A DNA stretch of 64,000 bases from Ilex aquifolium (Eukaryota; Streptophyta; Magnoliopsida; Aquifoliales; Aquifoliaceae): the NCBI GenBank assembly GCA_951799425.1, contig OX637392.1, positions 37,731,593-37,795,592 on the forward strand. The letters run 5' to 3'. Under the pieces are notes generated by a model that did no database searches, was not told where the DNA came from, and saw nothing but the letters and a program-made list of their open reading frames with translations. The position numbers and the translations under genes were made by a program. Below are positions 22,301 through 32,178 of the stretch, one piece after another (within the stretch, counting starts at the first letter, position 1; every line of letters begins with the position of its first letter).

Positions 22301-25300
22301 CTGTTTGATAGGTTTGCAGGTAGGATTCACGTTGAGCTTGTGCGTGATGATCGAGGGGTCAATACCTTCCATATCTTCTTGTTTCCAGGCAAACACTCCT
22401 ATATTTTTCTTCAAGAACTGGATGAGAAGGCTTTTGACCTCTCTGCTCAGCTTGGACCCTATATAAACGAGGTGTTCTGGCTCCTTGTCAAGCTGAATTG
22501 GTTCCAGCTCTTCTGAGGGCATTGGTCTTGTTTCCAGCTCATCCCTCATGTCGAGTTCATCCAATTGGATGTTTTCAACCTCTTTCATCTTTACAGACGC
22601 CATGTAGCATTCTCTTGCTACACGCTGGTCTCCCCGGACCACTCCGATTCTATTTTCTGTAGGAAACTTAACGACCAAGTGATAGGCAGACGGGATTGCC
22701 CTCATAGAATTAAGGGAAGGCCTTCCAAGCAAGATATTGTATGCAGAAGGTGCATCAACCACTAGAAATTTTACAGTCGTGGTGGCTTGGCAAGGTGGGT
22801 CCCCTAGGGTGAGCACGAGTTGGATTGAGCCCAGAGGGAACACCCTTTCTCCTGAGAATCCTAGCAAGTGAGTACTTACAAGTTCGAGTCTTTCCCTTCC
22901 TATGTCCATCTTGTCGAAGGCAGGTGCAAAAATGATGTCTGCCGAGCTCCCGTTATCGATCAGAACTCGATGAACGGTCATGTTAGCTACCACGGCTCTT
23001 ACCACCAATGGATCATCATGGGGGTATTGGCATCCCTCCAAATCAAAATCTGAAAAAGTGATAGCTGTGTCTAAGCGTGGTGCTTTGGACACAGTATGCA
23101 CTTCGAGAGCTTATTCGGCTCTGATTCGTAGGAGGTGCGCTTTCCTGGCTGAGCTGGACTCTCCGCCTCCCGCAAATCCTCCAGATATTACTCTGATCTC
23201 ACCTAGAGGCTGCTGATGTGGCGCAAGTGCCTTTTGTTGAGGTGGCAGCGGTGGAAGAGCTCGATTCTAGTTGTCATGGGCCACAAAGTGACGTAACTGT
23301 CCTCGTTGAATTAAGAACTCGATCTCCTTCTTTAATTGAATGCAGTCATCGGTATGGTGACCATGATCCCTGTGGTAGTCACAATACTTCGTGGGGTCTC
23401 TCTTTGCTGGATCTGCCTTCATCCGAGGTGGCCACCTTAAGAACTTCTCGTTTTGGACCTCATACAGAACTTGGGACACAGCGGCGATGAGTGGAGTGAA
23501 TCGCTGAGGTCCGTATCTAGGCTGTAGCTCAGGCTACATGGGGCCCAAGCGGTCTCTAACATTTCCTCTTCTCTTCGGTGAGCGATCTCTATCCCTCCTT
23601 GGAGACCTTTCTCGCCCTTTTTCTTTCCTGGGACTTCGGTCCCTCCTCTTCTCTTCTTTTTCCTTCTCCTTTCGTGAGGATGTACTTCCCACCTTGGAAA
23701 GGAGTGCTTCTTCACCGTTTATATACTTTTCTGCCTTGGCTAACACCTCGGTCATGCTTGCTTGAGGGTTCTTAGATACAGAGAACATCAAATCCTTTGA
23801 CTGCACTCCTAATCCTGCAATGAAAGCAGTAATGACAAACTTTTCGTCAGGGATATCTACCTTCAGAGATTCTGAATTGAACCTTTGTACATAAGATCGC
23901 AGGTTCTCATCGGGCCTCTGTTTTATATTTAATAAATGATAGCTCGGCTTCCTATAGATCCGAGCTCCGATGAAGTGAGACACAAAGGAAATTGTAACGC
24001 CCCAAAAACTCCCTTGGGTGACATTACATTCTAATACCATTTATACCATGAGAGCACTAATAAAACCCATAATTAACCGGGGGTCCTTAATTTCACAAAA
24101 TTTGGGCAGAGCCCCCTTTGTTCGGGGAGCTCTACCCAAAACACAACATGTGCATTTATAATATATCGACCACACCGGGTCCAGTTATCCATCAAAGATT
24201 AACAACATTGTCTCAAAAGATTTTCCATTCTCCACATGTAATATTCACAATAACATTCCCAAAATAATAAACCAAGCCATGGCTACAATATCAAAAGAAT
24301 AAGCCCAACAATGGCAATTACACTTCCAAATAATTTAAATATGATAACGCAGCAGAATAACAAAATACTAGACTTTACATGCTCTCAAAATAATTTCCCT
24401 AGTCCAGTACAAAAATAAATGACATCTCTAGATGTCCCACTCGGGATCTAAGTATCCCTCCAAGGAAGCTTCTCCTTGGCCCGGCTCATTAACGCCGAGC
24501 TCCTCCTCTAGAGTAAAATCTGAAAATATTCAACAGTAGGGGGTGAGCACGAAGCTCTGTAGAAAAATCCTCCCAAACCCAAACAAGGTTTTAAAACAAG
24601 TAAAAGATGACAAGTCTCTTTTGGAAAATAGCACATATAGATTTTGAAGGAAAACATGACATTTTAAGTAGATCTCCAGTTTAAGCCGTACCCATAATCT
24701 AATGAAAAGTTAATGTAAATTTCATAACAATATACCATTTATGAAGGGCACCTTCCGATGCATTGTCCCATACCAATGCACCGGCCAAGACGATCCAACC
24801 CATCATCCCATATATATTTTGGTTCATCCCCGTACCATGTATGTTGATTGCTTCCCATGAATCTACCCAACGATTATACCTAGTCCACCCATCACAATCA
24901 CAATCACAAGCACTTTGGGAAGGAGCGTCTACCATCCCAATGGCAGTGACGAGTCCCTTCCCAGGAAAAGTATATTATCCCTTGTTCGAACTCCAGTGAA
25001 CGATAGTGGTTTCATTACCAAATGACAACCCACTACAAGTGCTAGGAAACCATCTCACCCCCACTGGGGTAGACTAACCTCTAACACCCTACGGCATCTC
25101 TCGAAGGCAATCCAAGTCCCTCACAACAACCATACACTTGAGGAAACCAAAATATACTCAATTCACAACCATTTCAAGGAATTACCAAATTCCACAATTT
25201 CTAATATAATGTTTCATAATATGATGGAAGAAAATGAGCAAGAGATCCTCATAAGTAACATTTTGGTGTACCATATCAAACACTAGAATTTTGAAAGCAA

Positions 25301-25834
25301 TAACAAAGGAAAATAGAAGGAAAAGTCCATTTTTCTTAAAACCAAGGTTTGAAGATGAAAAAGAGAAATTTAATAATTACCCAACCATCACAATGTTCAA
25401 AACATGGCATTTATTGCAAGGATATCAAGAATCATGCATTTCATACCATATATATATGAGTAAGAGTGAAAAACATACATATATATATATATAAAAGCCC
25501 TAGTCTCAATGTGAGAGAATGAGAGAAAATCCCCTACCTCTTAGTTGTAGCTTCAATATAAGACCCAAGCTTCAAAATCTTCCTATTCTTCTTCCTTTTT
25601 TTTTTTCTCTTAATTTCGTCCTCCTAGGGTTTCAAGAGATTTGGGTGAGAGTGGTGTGAGGAATGGAATAAAATGGTGAAGATGGTGAAGATGGGTGTGC
25701 TTGAAGGACTAGGGTTTTGATTTCTAAAAGGGTGTAAATCTCTCTAAATCTTGTGTTTTTCTCTTCTTTCCTTCCTCTCTAATGTTTCTAGGGTTTGGAG
25801 TGGTGAAAATGAGGGCAAAAGAGAAGACATTATG

Positions 25835-25843
25835 TATTTATAG
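25835..25843 (-). promoter_or_regulatory. TATA box of the element E LTR
   Basis: CTATAAATA on the minus strand is followed downstream by a pyrimidine- and A-rich leader, as expected at a plant LTR U3/R boundary. A cluster of identical palindromes lies 50-240 bases upstream of it. Confidence 0.6.
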
Positions 25844-25894
25844 TGGAGGAAGAGCCGGCATTCGCGAAACAGAAATTTTTGGATTTTTACACTA

Positions 25895-26073
25895 ACCTTC
25901 CGGAAGGTTTTGCTCACTGGAAGGTTTTTTTTTTTTTTTTTTTTTTTTCATCGACCTTCCGGAAGGTTTTATAGACCTTCCAGAAGTTTTTTCCTTTTGG
26001 AAAAAAATTTACTATTTACGTTACTGTTTACACTAACCTTCCGGAAGGTTTTTTTATCGACCTTCCGGAAGGT
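25895..26073. promoter_or_regulatory. Cluster of four identical 14-bp palindromes (heat-shock-element-like)
   Basis: ACCTTCCGGAAGGT occurs perfectly at 25895-25908, 25954-25967, 26036-26049 and 26060-26073, with a degenerate copy at 25975-25988 and a half site near 25918. Each contains TTCCGGAA, fitting the heat-shock factor consensus nTTCnnGAAn. They sit upstream of the inferred minus-strand TATA box, so in promoter position. The binding factor is inference only. Confidence 0.55.
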
Positions 26074-27417
26074 ACTTGCCTGCTGAAACTTCTAGCGCAT
26101 TTTTGACCCATTTAGAAGTCGAATTGGAAAATTTTCATTAGAGGCACTTTTGTAGCCCTAGATGTCTACTATCTACTGTCAAAATTTCAGATCAATTGGA
26201 CATAAGAATAAAAATTTATGGCCAAAATACTAGAAGGTGTCCAAGATACTTTTTACCCAACTTCACTCTAAAGCGTATTTTAACTCCGGAATCCTTTCTA
26301 ACCTCTTATACAAGTCATATCACCTCTCCCAATGTTTTTCGACCTCCCGGATTCAATGGAGACCTTATTTTGGCCTCAAAGTATTTGGAATTTTGTCTAA
26401 TCACCCTTTCCAAGTTTAAACGTCTTCGAACTTAACTTAGAAAATCAACATGCATCTCTAGTATTCTTTTCCTACTATTACCATCCATATGATTTATTCT
26501 TACATCATTATCTATATATATGAATCACTAAACAAATACTTTACTATATAATTATAAACATGCGGGGGTTTACAGAAATTGAGAGTTCTTTGAAAGAAGA
26601 GATCGAGGCTGGGGGGAGCCTATGGAACCATGCTAAGGCTGATCCCTTCAGGGTGATGGCGAAGGCCCTACATCGCACAGGATCCTGGTACCCGTGCAGC
26701 TCCATTTGGTTTTTGTAGGTGTTGAGGTGATGCACGGGGTCTTTTGTCCCATCGAAAACCTCCATCTGAGGTACTCTGAACTTCGGAGGAAGGGGGAAAT
26801 GCAGTACCCCGGGAGTGAATGGGGATTCTGTTTGTTGCACCAAGGCATCCATCGTTACAGGGGTTTTGACCTTCACAGCTTCTCTCATGTGGCTGAGCTC
26901 TTGCTGGATGTCTTTGAAGCGGTGCTCCCAGTATTGCTCCATTTTCTCATGTTGGAAAGGTAGGAAATCATTCATTTCCAACCATTCGTTCTGGCTTTGC
27001 GCTTCTTCATTTATTCCCCTTCTAGGCGGCTGATGGGGTGCCTGCCTATTTTTCCCTCCTTCATTCGCTTCCCTGAGGGGATCAAGGCATTGTCGTTCAG
27101 GAAGATCATTTGGGCCTCGCCGAGCTGGTTGCGTCTGCTGGGGACCTTGTAAGAGCTTCAAGAGCTCCTCATTTTGTTGGAGTAAATGCTGATTGACCAG
27201 GCGAAGGGCGTCTAGTTCATTGTTAGGGGGAGGATCCACCGTAGGAGGGTCGTTTTCAACAGTGGGGATGAAATCATGAAGGTTTTCCGGTTGCCTCCCA
27301 CTGGTGACCTCCTGGGGATTCTGCGTTCTTGGGGGATTCATCTGACTTTTACTCATGTTTCGCGTAGAGACCATCAATTACTGAAGAATCAGTGTATTTG
27401 TAACAAGAACTGTCATT

Positions 27418-27433
27418 CCCACAGACGGCGCCA
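27418..27433 (-). other. Primer-binding site, element B
   Basis: TGGCGCCGTCTGTGGG on the minus strand lies just inside the 5' LTR and is identical to that of elements A and C. Confidence 0.85.
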
Positions 27434-27436
27434 AAC

Positions 27437-28000
27437 TGATGGTGTTATTTTACGTGGATGAGCAACGGAATGGGGTTCGATTGTCTGGGACGGATCTGAG
27501 CTGCGAGGCTCATAAACTGATAGATGAATGCTCTGGTTATCCGAGGTTAAGTGTGTGCAATATATCAGAAATATAGTGGTTCGCCGGGCTGATGAGCTCG
27601 GCTAGTCCACTCTCTCAAATGGAGACTCTTGCTCCTTTGCCTTTATTGATGATCTTTTAATGCTTATTCATCCCCCTTCCCTTAGGGTTATGTACAGTAT
27701 TTATAATATTGCTCCTAGCCCTCCAAGATCTCTACCGAGATCCTAGCCCCCTATTCATGGGATCCCCCTTAATCTAAGGAGGGGATCGTGATCAATTAAG
27801 GGTTTCCCGCTCGGGATGTTGCTTGATTTCTGTTTGGGAGATGCCAGCTATCACCCAGCTGTTTCCCCTATTGATCAGGCTACCGTTCCGCTTGGGTGGA
27901 GCAGGAGCTCTGGACCTCTGATCTCTGGAGCTTCGAACCGACCTCCGGACCTGATCTCCGGGGCTAAGCTCCTGCTTAGGATTAATTTTGAGTACCATCA
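27437..28000 (-). repeat. 5' LTR of element B
   Basis: This 564-base LTR ends TGATGGT/ACCATCA. A minus-strand TATAAATA at 27705-27698 would drive gag-pol. It is followed by the GAATC target duplication. Confidence 0.96.
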
Positions 28001-29227
28001 GAATCTATCAGAAACATGCTGCTACCAAATGGACAGTCTTCAAATAAATTGGTAATATGAACACTGGGGGGGCAACGACCCAGACCTAGCAAAAATAAAA
28101 GCAAGTAACCCGAGGCACTCAATAATATCAGATCAAGTTTTTGGATTGAGAAATCTTGGTGGAAATAAAACCTACATGTCTAGGTATTCGTATGGGCCCA
28201 GGCCTCAGAAGCAGATAGGTCTTTGCATGGCCAAAGCACCCAAAGTCCTATGTGATTAGGCACTTGATGGGCCCGGGCCTGGGCAACAGGTAAGCCTTTG
28301 CTCAGCCAAAGCACCAAAAGTCCTATTGTAGGAAAGAACCGATCGGGAACCGATTCAAGAACCTGAACTTGGGAGTACTTCTTGTTTGGGGAGGTGACAT
28401 GAGACTCGGGGTCTGGCCCTGAACACGGGTAAGTCTTTGCATGGCCAAAGCACCCAAAGCCCTATGTGATTAGGCACTTGATGGGCCCTAGGCCCTAGCA
28501 ACGGGTAAGCCTTTGCTCGGCCAAAGAGCCAAAAGTCCTATTGTAGGCAAAAACCTCTCGGGAACGGGTTCAAGAACCTGAACTTGGGAGTACTCCTTGT
28601 TTAGGGAGGTGACACGAGACTTTGGGTGAGACCCTATACATAGTGCAATACAGTTACATGGGAAAGCTTGATACAGCATCAACATTCATGTTCGGATGTC
28701 AGACATGAAGACCCTCTCAAGAAAAATCTCACTGAAAAGACCTGGAATTGTCTAACTACGAGTTTGATATATTAAAGATTCAGTTCGACAAGGTACGCTT
28801 TTATTTATTTCAATTAAATGTTATTTGAACATGATAAAAAGGACAAGACTCAAAGCCTAGTTGATCATCAAACTTGGGATTGTCGAGGCCAAGGGACAAA
28901 TATGTTCGGGCCTTCTTTTATGGACATTCTAAAGGACTCAAGATTATTCAGTCCCTCTTCAGAGGACCTGGTGTATTCGGCCTTTCTTTACAAGGACAGA
29001 CTTATTTTGATCTTTCTCAAGGGCTATGGTTATTTGGTCCCTCTTCAGAGGACCGACTATTATTGTCCTCTTTAGGCTCGCTCATGCTTGACGTTCGTCG
29101 CATTCGATTACAGTAACCTTCTCGGGGTTCAGATATTATTATCTTATTTGGGTGAGGTTGAGGTCTAGTTATGATTGTCCTGTTTAGGACTAAACTCTCT
29201 CCAGTGACTTGTTATGGTTATATTTAG
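28001..29227 (+). mobile_element. Element D fragment 2 (3' region with tandem repeats)
   Basis: No gene is supported. The fragment holds a 214-base tandem duplication (28215-28640) and, near 28945-29055, an 86-base spaced repeat of GTCCCTCTTCAGAGGAC. It is joined to 39280 when element C is removed (TTTAG duplication at 29223-29227). Repeat-rich sequence just before a 3' LTR resembles the 3' untranslated regions of elements A-C. Confidence 0.65.
28215..28640. repeat. 214-bp tandem duplication with internal sub-repeat
   Basis: CTTTGCATGGCCAAAGCACC recurs at 28221 and 28435 with matching flanks, giving two copies of a 214-base unit. Inside each unit a related block (CCTTTGCTCRGCCAAAG) recurs after about 90 bases, so the unit itself arose by an earlier duplication. 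Confidence 0.8.
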
Positions 29228-29894
29228 TGAAGGGGATGGCTCCCATTGTTACACTTGTGATGACATTAAAAGACATTAAATGAACCCACGTGAGGTTGAC
29301 AAGACAGGGCACGTGACAAAGACATCAGCTGCTTAAACAAATGAACCTAGCCGAACTGACTAACGAGTTCGGAAAAGCATCAAAAGAGCTCGGCTTGTAC
29401 CAAACCGAGTTGATCAATCACTTCGGCAAACATTGAAGGTTTTCGTCCATCATTATAGCCGAGCTGTTTGAAAGGATAAACAGAAGGATAGATATTCGCC
29501 TAAAACTTCGACATTCAGATAAGCGAATCCACAAAATTGTGGATACTAGAGAGAATTGCTGGAGAAATATCAGCAACTTCCCAAACTGAACCACTGAATT
29601 AAAGGAAGGTGTGCCACCTTGAACCAAAAACCTCGGAAACCCTAATGAGGTAACGATCTATAAGAGGCATAAGGGACCAAGGTAAAAGGTACGCTAAACT
29701 CTCCCAGTCTTCTTGCATCTTATTCAATTCCATTACTGACTTAAGCATCGGAGTGCCTTCGATCGAAGCATTTCGATCTTGGGCAGTTTGTTCATTTTGC
29801 AGGAGGGAGATTGGGAAGCCAAGTTCAGAAAATATCACAGGAAATATCAATCCATCGTTCTAGTAGGAGGTATTCACGTTTTTTGCCTCTTACA
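29228..29894 (+). repeat. 5' LTR of element C
   Basis: This 667-base LTR runs from TGAAGGGGATGG to TGCCTCTTACA. A TATA-like TCTATAAGAGG lies near 29657-29667. Confidence 0.96.
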
Positions 29895-29897
29895 TTT

Positions 29898-29913
29898 TGG
29901 CGCCGTCTGTGGG
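29898..29913 (+). other. Primer-binding site, element C
   Basis: TGGCGCCGTCTGTGGG begins three bases after the LTR and is identical to the sites of A and B although the LTRs are unrelated in sequence. Confidence 0.88.
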
Positions 29914-29943
29914 AAAAATATTTAAACAGAACAAAAAGCTACG

Positions 29944-32178
29944 ATGTCAAGACTCAGGAGTGCCATTGGATCACCTATAGGCAGTCTTGCCTTGGGTAAT
30001 TCCGATCTGGTGTCACTTCCGTCTGATGGCAACATCAGATTGCATGTCAACGGAAGCCCTACTAAGCCCCATGAGGATGACGAGGTATCCTCAGCAAGCT
30101 TCAGACCTTCCAAGAATCCAAACCAGCAAGTTGGAAATCATGGTGAATCCCTCCGTGCCGAGGGGGAAAATCACTCTATGATAAAGTTGGTCCAGTCTAT
30201 GCAGGACCGGCTGGATGCTCATGACAAGTTGTTCAAGAAATCTTATTCCAGGGAGAAAGATCTGCTAAAGGAAAATGAAGAGTTGATAGCCAAATTGAAG
30301 GAGCTGACTAGAAAAGAGAAGCGTGAGAGGGAGAACCGACGAGAAAGTCCTGAGAAGAAATTTGGCAGATTCAAAAAAACTGAAACTGACAAGTACCAAC
30401 AGAAAAAATCTCGGGTTTCAGAGGAGGACTCCTGGAAGCAGTACATCACCGCAGAATTAGATAATCGTTTGAAGAAGCCAGAGCAGAGGTCGGCTAGGGA
30501 TATAGCCAGAAGAGCGACCGGGGAGTATGGAGACGGTTCGGATTCGTCCCTTTTTGCCTCATGGATTGAAAGGGGGCGTATCCCGAGTAAGTTCATCGTT
30601 CCGAACTTCAAACTTTACGATGGAAAGACCGACCCATCTTCCCACATCAGACATTTCAGACAGCTGATGACCATACATCGGAGGAACGAACCCCTGCTCT
30701 GCACGATCTTTCCTAGCAGCCTTGGAGAGTCGGCCATGAAGTGGTTCGACAGCTTGCCGAGGGAGTCGATTGACGGTTGGTCGCAGTTAGCCGAACAATT
30801 CACTGCTCGGTTCATAACGAGTAGCAAACAGCCTAAGGATGTCGGTGCTCTGCTGTCATTAAAGAAACGAAACAACGAGACTTTGCGCGAGTATGCTCAT
30901 TGCTATTGGGAGATGATGAATGAGGTAGAAGGCTACAACCCTGAAATTGCGGTAGCGTCATTCAAGATCGGGTTGCCAAAGGAGAACTCTCTGTACCAAT
31001 CCTTAACAAGGAGGCCGGCCACAAACTTGGAAGAGTTAATGGCCAGAATCGAGAAGTATGCTAAAGTCGATGATGACTTGTCCAGAGACGTGTTAAGGGA
31101 TCAACATAACATAAGGCAGTTCGGCAGGGAGAAACAGGTCGAGCCGAACAGAGAGTTAGGGAGAAAGAACGAGAAGGAAGGGTTCCTCACGAAATCTCCC
31201 TTCCTTGGAGTAAACACACTATTCAAAGAGCCCATTTACAAGATATTGGGCCAAATCAAAGGAAAGCCATTTTTTAAATGGCCCAATAAATTAATAGGAG
31301 ACCCTTCGAAACGGAATCCTAACTTTAGATGTTCATATCATCGGGATGTCGGTCATATGACAGAAAATTGTCGTACACTGAAGCAGCATTTGGAGGAATT
31401 GGTCAAAGAATGGCATCTCTTTGAGTTTATCGAGGGTGAGGCCGGTCCAAACGGAGGAAGATCCGAACCCAAGGGAGATAAGACCACACCAGCAGGGATA
31501 ATAGATGTGATCCACGCTGCGACGAATCCACAAATGTCCACAAACAACGCAGCTAGGGCGTACATTCAGAAAGCTGCGAAGGAAAGAGAAGTCTATCAGC
31601 TTCGACTAACTCCAGAGATAAGAAGCAAAAGGCTGAAGGTGGAAGAATCAATTGACTCCATTTGCTTCACCGAGCAGGATTTGGACGGAATTCATCAACC
31701 ACACAACGATGCTTTGGTGGTAACACTTCGGATAGCCAACTTCGATGTAAGGAGGGTTTTGATCGATCCAGGAAGTTCGTCTGAGATTATGTACATTAAC
31801 CTTTTTGACAAACTCGGACTCAGGAGGGAGGACCTCAAGCCATCCAACACTCCATTAATTGGTTTTAGTGGAAAAATAGTTCTTCCTAGAGGAAAAATCA
31901 CGTTGCCAGTGAAGACGGGACCAGTCGGTGTCATGATCGAATTCCTGGTAGTTGATACTGTCTCAGCTTATAACGCAATAATGGGGCGGTCGTGGTTACA
32001 TGAAATGAAGGCGGTACCATCAACATACCACCAAATGCTGAGATTCCCTTCTTCAGAAGGGATAGTAAACATCAGAGGGGACCAGGTCAGCACCAGGACT
32101 TGCTTACTGGCCTCGGTCAAAACGAAAAATGAATTAGAAGTGAGAGAAAAAAGATCAGTTGCAGAAGGGGAAAAATAG
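29944..32178 (+). CDS. Gag-protease of element C (744 aa)
   Basis: The ATG at 29944 is the first after the primer-binding site. The N-terminal third is charged and coiled-coil-like. The retrotransposon Gag core follows (PNFKLYDGKTDPSSHIRHF, then AMKWFDSLP). Near 31330-31371 is the Tat-type knuckle (CSYHRDVGHMTENC). The C-terminal part is an aspartic protease with the DPGSS active-site block near 31765 and the LGLRRED and GRSWLHEMKAVPSTYH segments. It would assemble virus-like particles and process the polyprotein. The frame closes with TAG at 32176 before RT; whether that is an ancestral boundary or a mutation is unclear, since the downstream linker is frameshifted. Confidence 0.9.
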   Translation: MSRLRSAIGSPIGSLALGNSDLVSLPSDGNIRLHVNGSPTKPHEDDEVSSASFRPSKNPNQQVGNHGESLRAEGENHSMIKLVQSMQDRLDAHDKLFKKSYSREKDLLKENEELIAKLKELTRKEKRERENRRESPEKKFGRFKKTETDKYQQKKSRVSEEDSWKQYITAELDNRLKKPEQRSARDIARRATGEYGDGSDSSLFASWIERGRIPSKFIVPNFKLYDGKTDPSSHIRHFRQLMTIHRRNEPLLCTIFPSSLGESAMKWFDSLPRESIDGWSQLAEQFTARFITSSKQPKDVGALLSLKKRNNETLREYAHCYWEMMNEVEGYNPEIAVASFKIGLPKENSLYQSLTRRPATNLEELMARIEKYAKVDDDLSRDVLRDQHNIRQFGREKQVEPNRELGRKNEKEGFLTKSPFLGVNTLFKEPIYKILGQIKGKPFFKWPNKLIGDPSKRNPNFRCSYHRDVGHMTENCRTLKQHLEELVKEWHLFEFIEGEAGPNGGRSEPKGDKTTPAGIIDVIHAATNPQMSTNNAARAYIQKAAKEREVYQLRLTPEIRSKRLKVEESIDSICFTEQDLDGIHQPHNDALVVTLRIANFDVRRVLIDPGSSSEIMYINLFDKLGLRREDLKPSNTPLIGFSGKIVLPRGKITLPVKTGPVGVMIEFLVVDTVSAYNAIMGRSWLHEMKAVPSTYHQMLRFPSSEGIVNIRGDQVSTRTCLLASVKTKNELEVREKRSVAEGEK

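Larger units (their letters stand above)
23993..26574 (-). mobile_element. Element E: 2.58-kb solo-LTR-like insertion in the gag of element B
   Basis: The insert starts TGTAACGCCCC and ends GGGGGTTTACA, has TG...CA termini and is flanked by the 5-bp duplication GAAAT (23988-23992 and 26575-26579). It contains no supported coding region, primer site or second repeat, which fits a long solo LTR. Orientation on the minus strand is inferred from a TATA box at 25843-25835 followed by a leader containing AAACCCTAG. Long LTRs with such ends are seen in several plant Ty3/gypsy families; the family was not determined. A homologous copy begins at 63699. Confidence 0.8.
19302..27374 (-). pseudogene. Element B gag-pol, interrupted by stops and by the element E insertion
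   Basis: The frame begins at ATG 27374 (downstream of the primer-binding site) and encodes Gag down to 26575, resumes at 23992 after element E, and continues through a CX2HX..GHX4C knuckle (near 23440-23400), protease (DNGSS near 22957), RT with YIDD, RNase H, a second RNase H-like domain (near 21010-20600) and integrase (zinc region, GLDILGPL, SDNGKQF, NGQAE), ending at 19302. Stops occur at 23534, 22199 (Trp in A), 21353 (Gln in A), 20831 (Gln in A) and 20543 (Gln in A). A one-base deletion near 19553 shifts the integrase tail. The 23534 stop is shared with element A. The element cannot be autonomous. Confidence 0.94.
12666..28000 (-). mobile_element. Element B: Tat-lineage LTR retrotransposon with two antisense genes, carrying a nested insertion
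   Basis: The full element has 564-base LTRs at 12666-13229 (3') and 27437-28000 (5'), each starting TGATGGT and ending ACCATCA, and a perfect 5-bp duplication GAATC at 12661-12665 and 28001-28005. The LTRs differ at about 10 positions by hand count (about 98.2% identity). Without the 2.58-kb insert at 23993-26574 it is about 12.75 kb. Minus-strand order is LTR, primer-binding site, gag-pol, 55-bp repeats, plus-strand antisense gene II, plus-strand antisense gene I, polypurine tract, LTR. Pol is dead through stops and the insertion. Antisense gene II is intact. Confidence 0.96.

Noticed and set aside
24699..25494. Short frames inside element E
   Set aside because: They have biased AT-rich composition and no domain, and the region behaves as LTR sequence.
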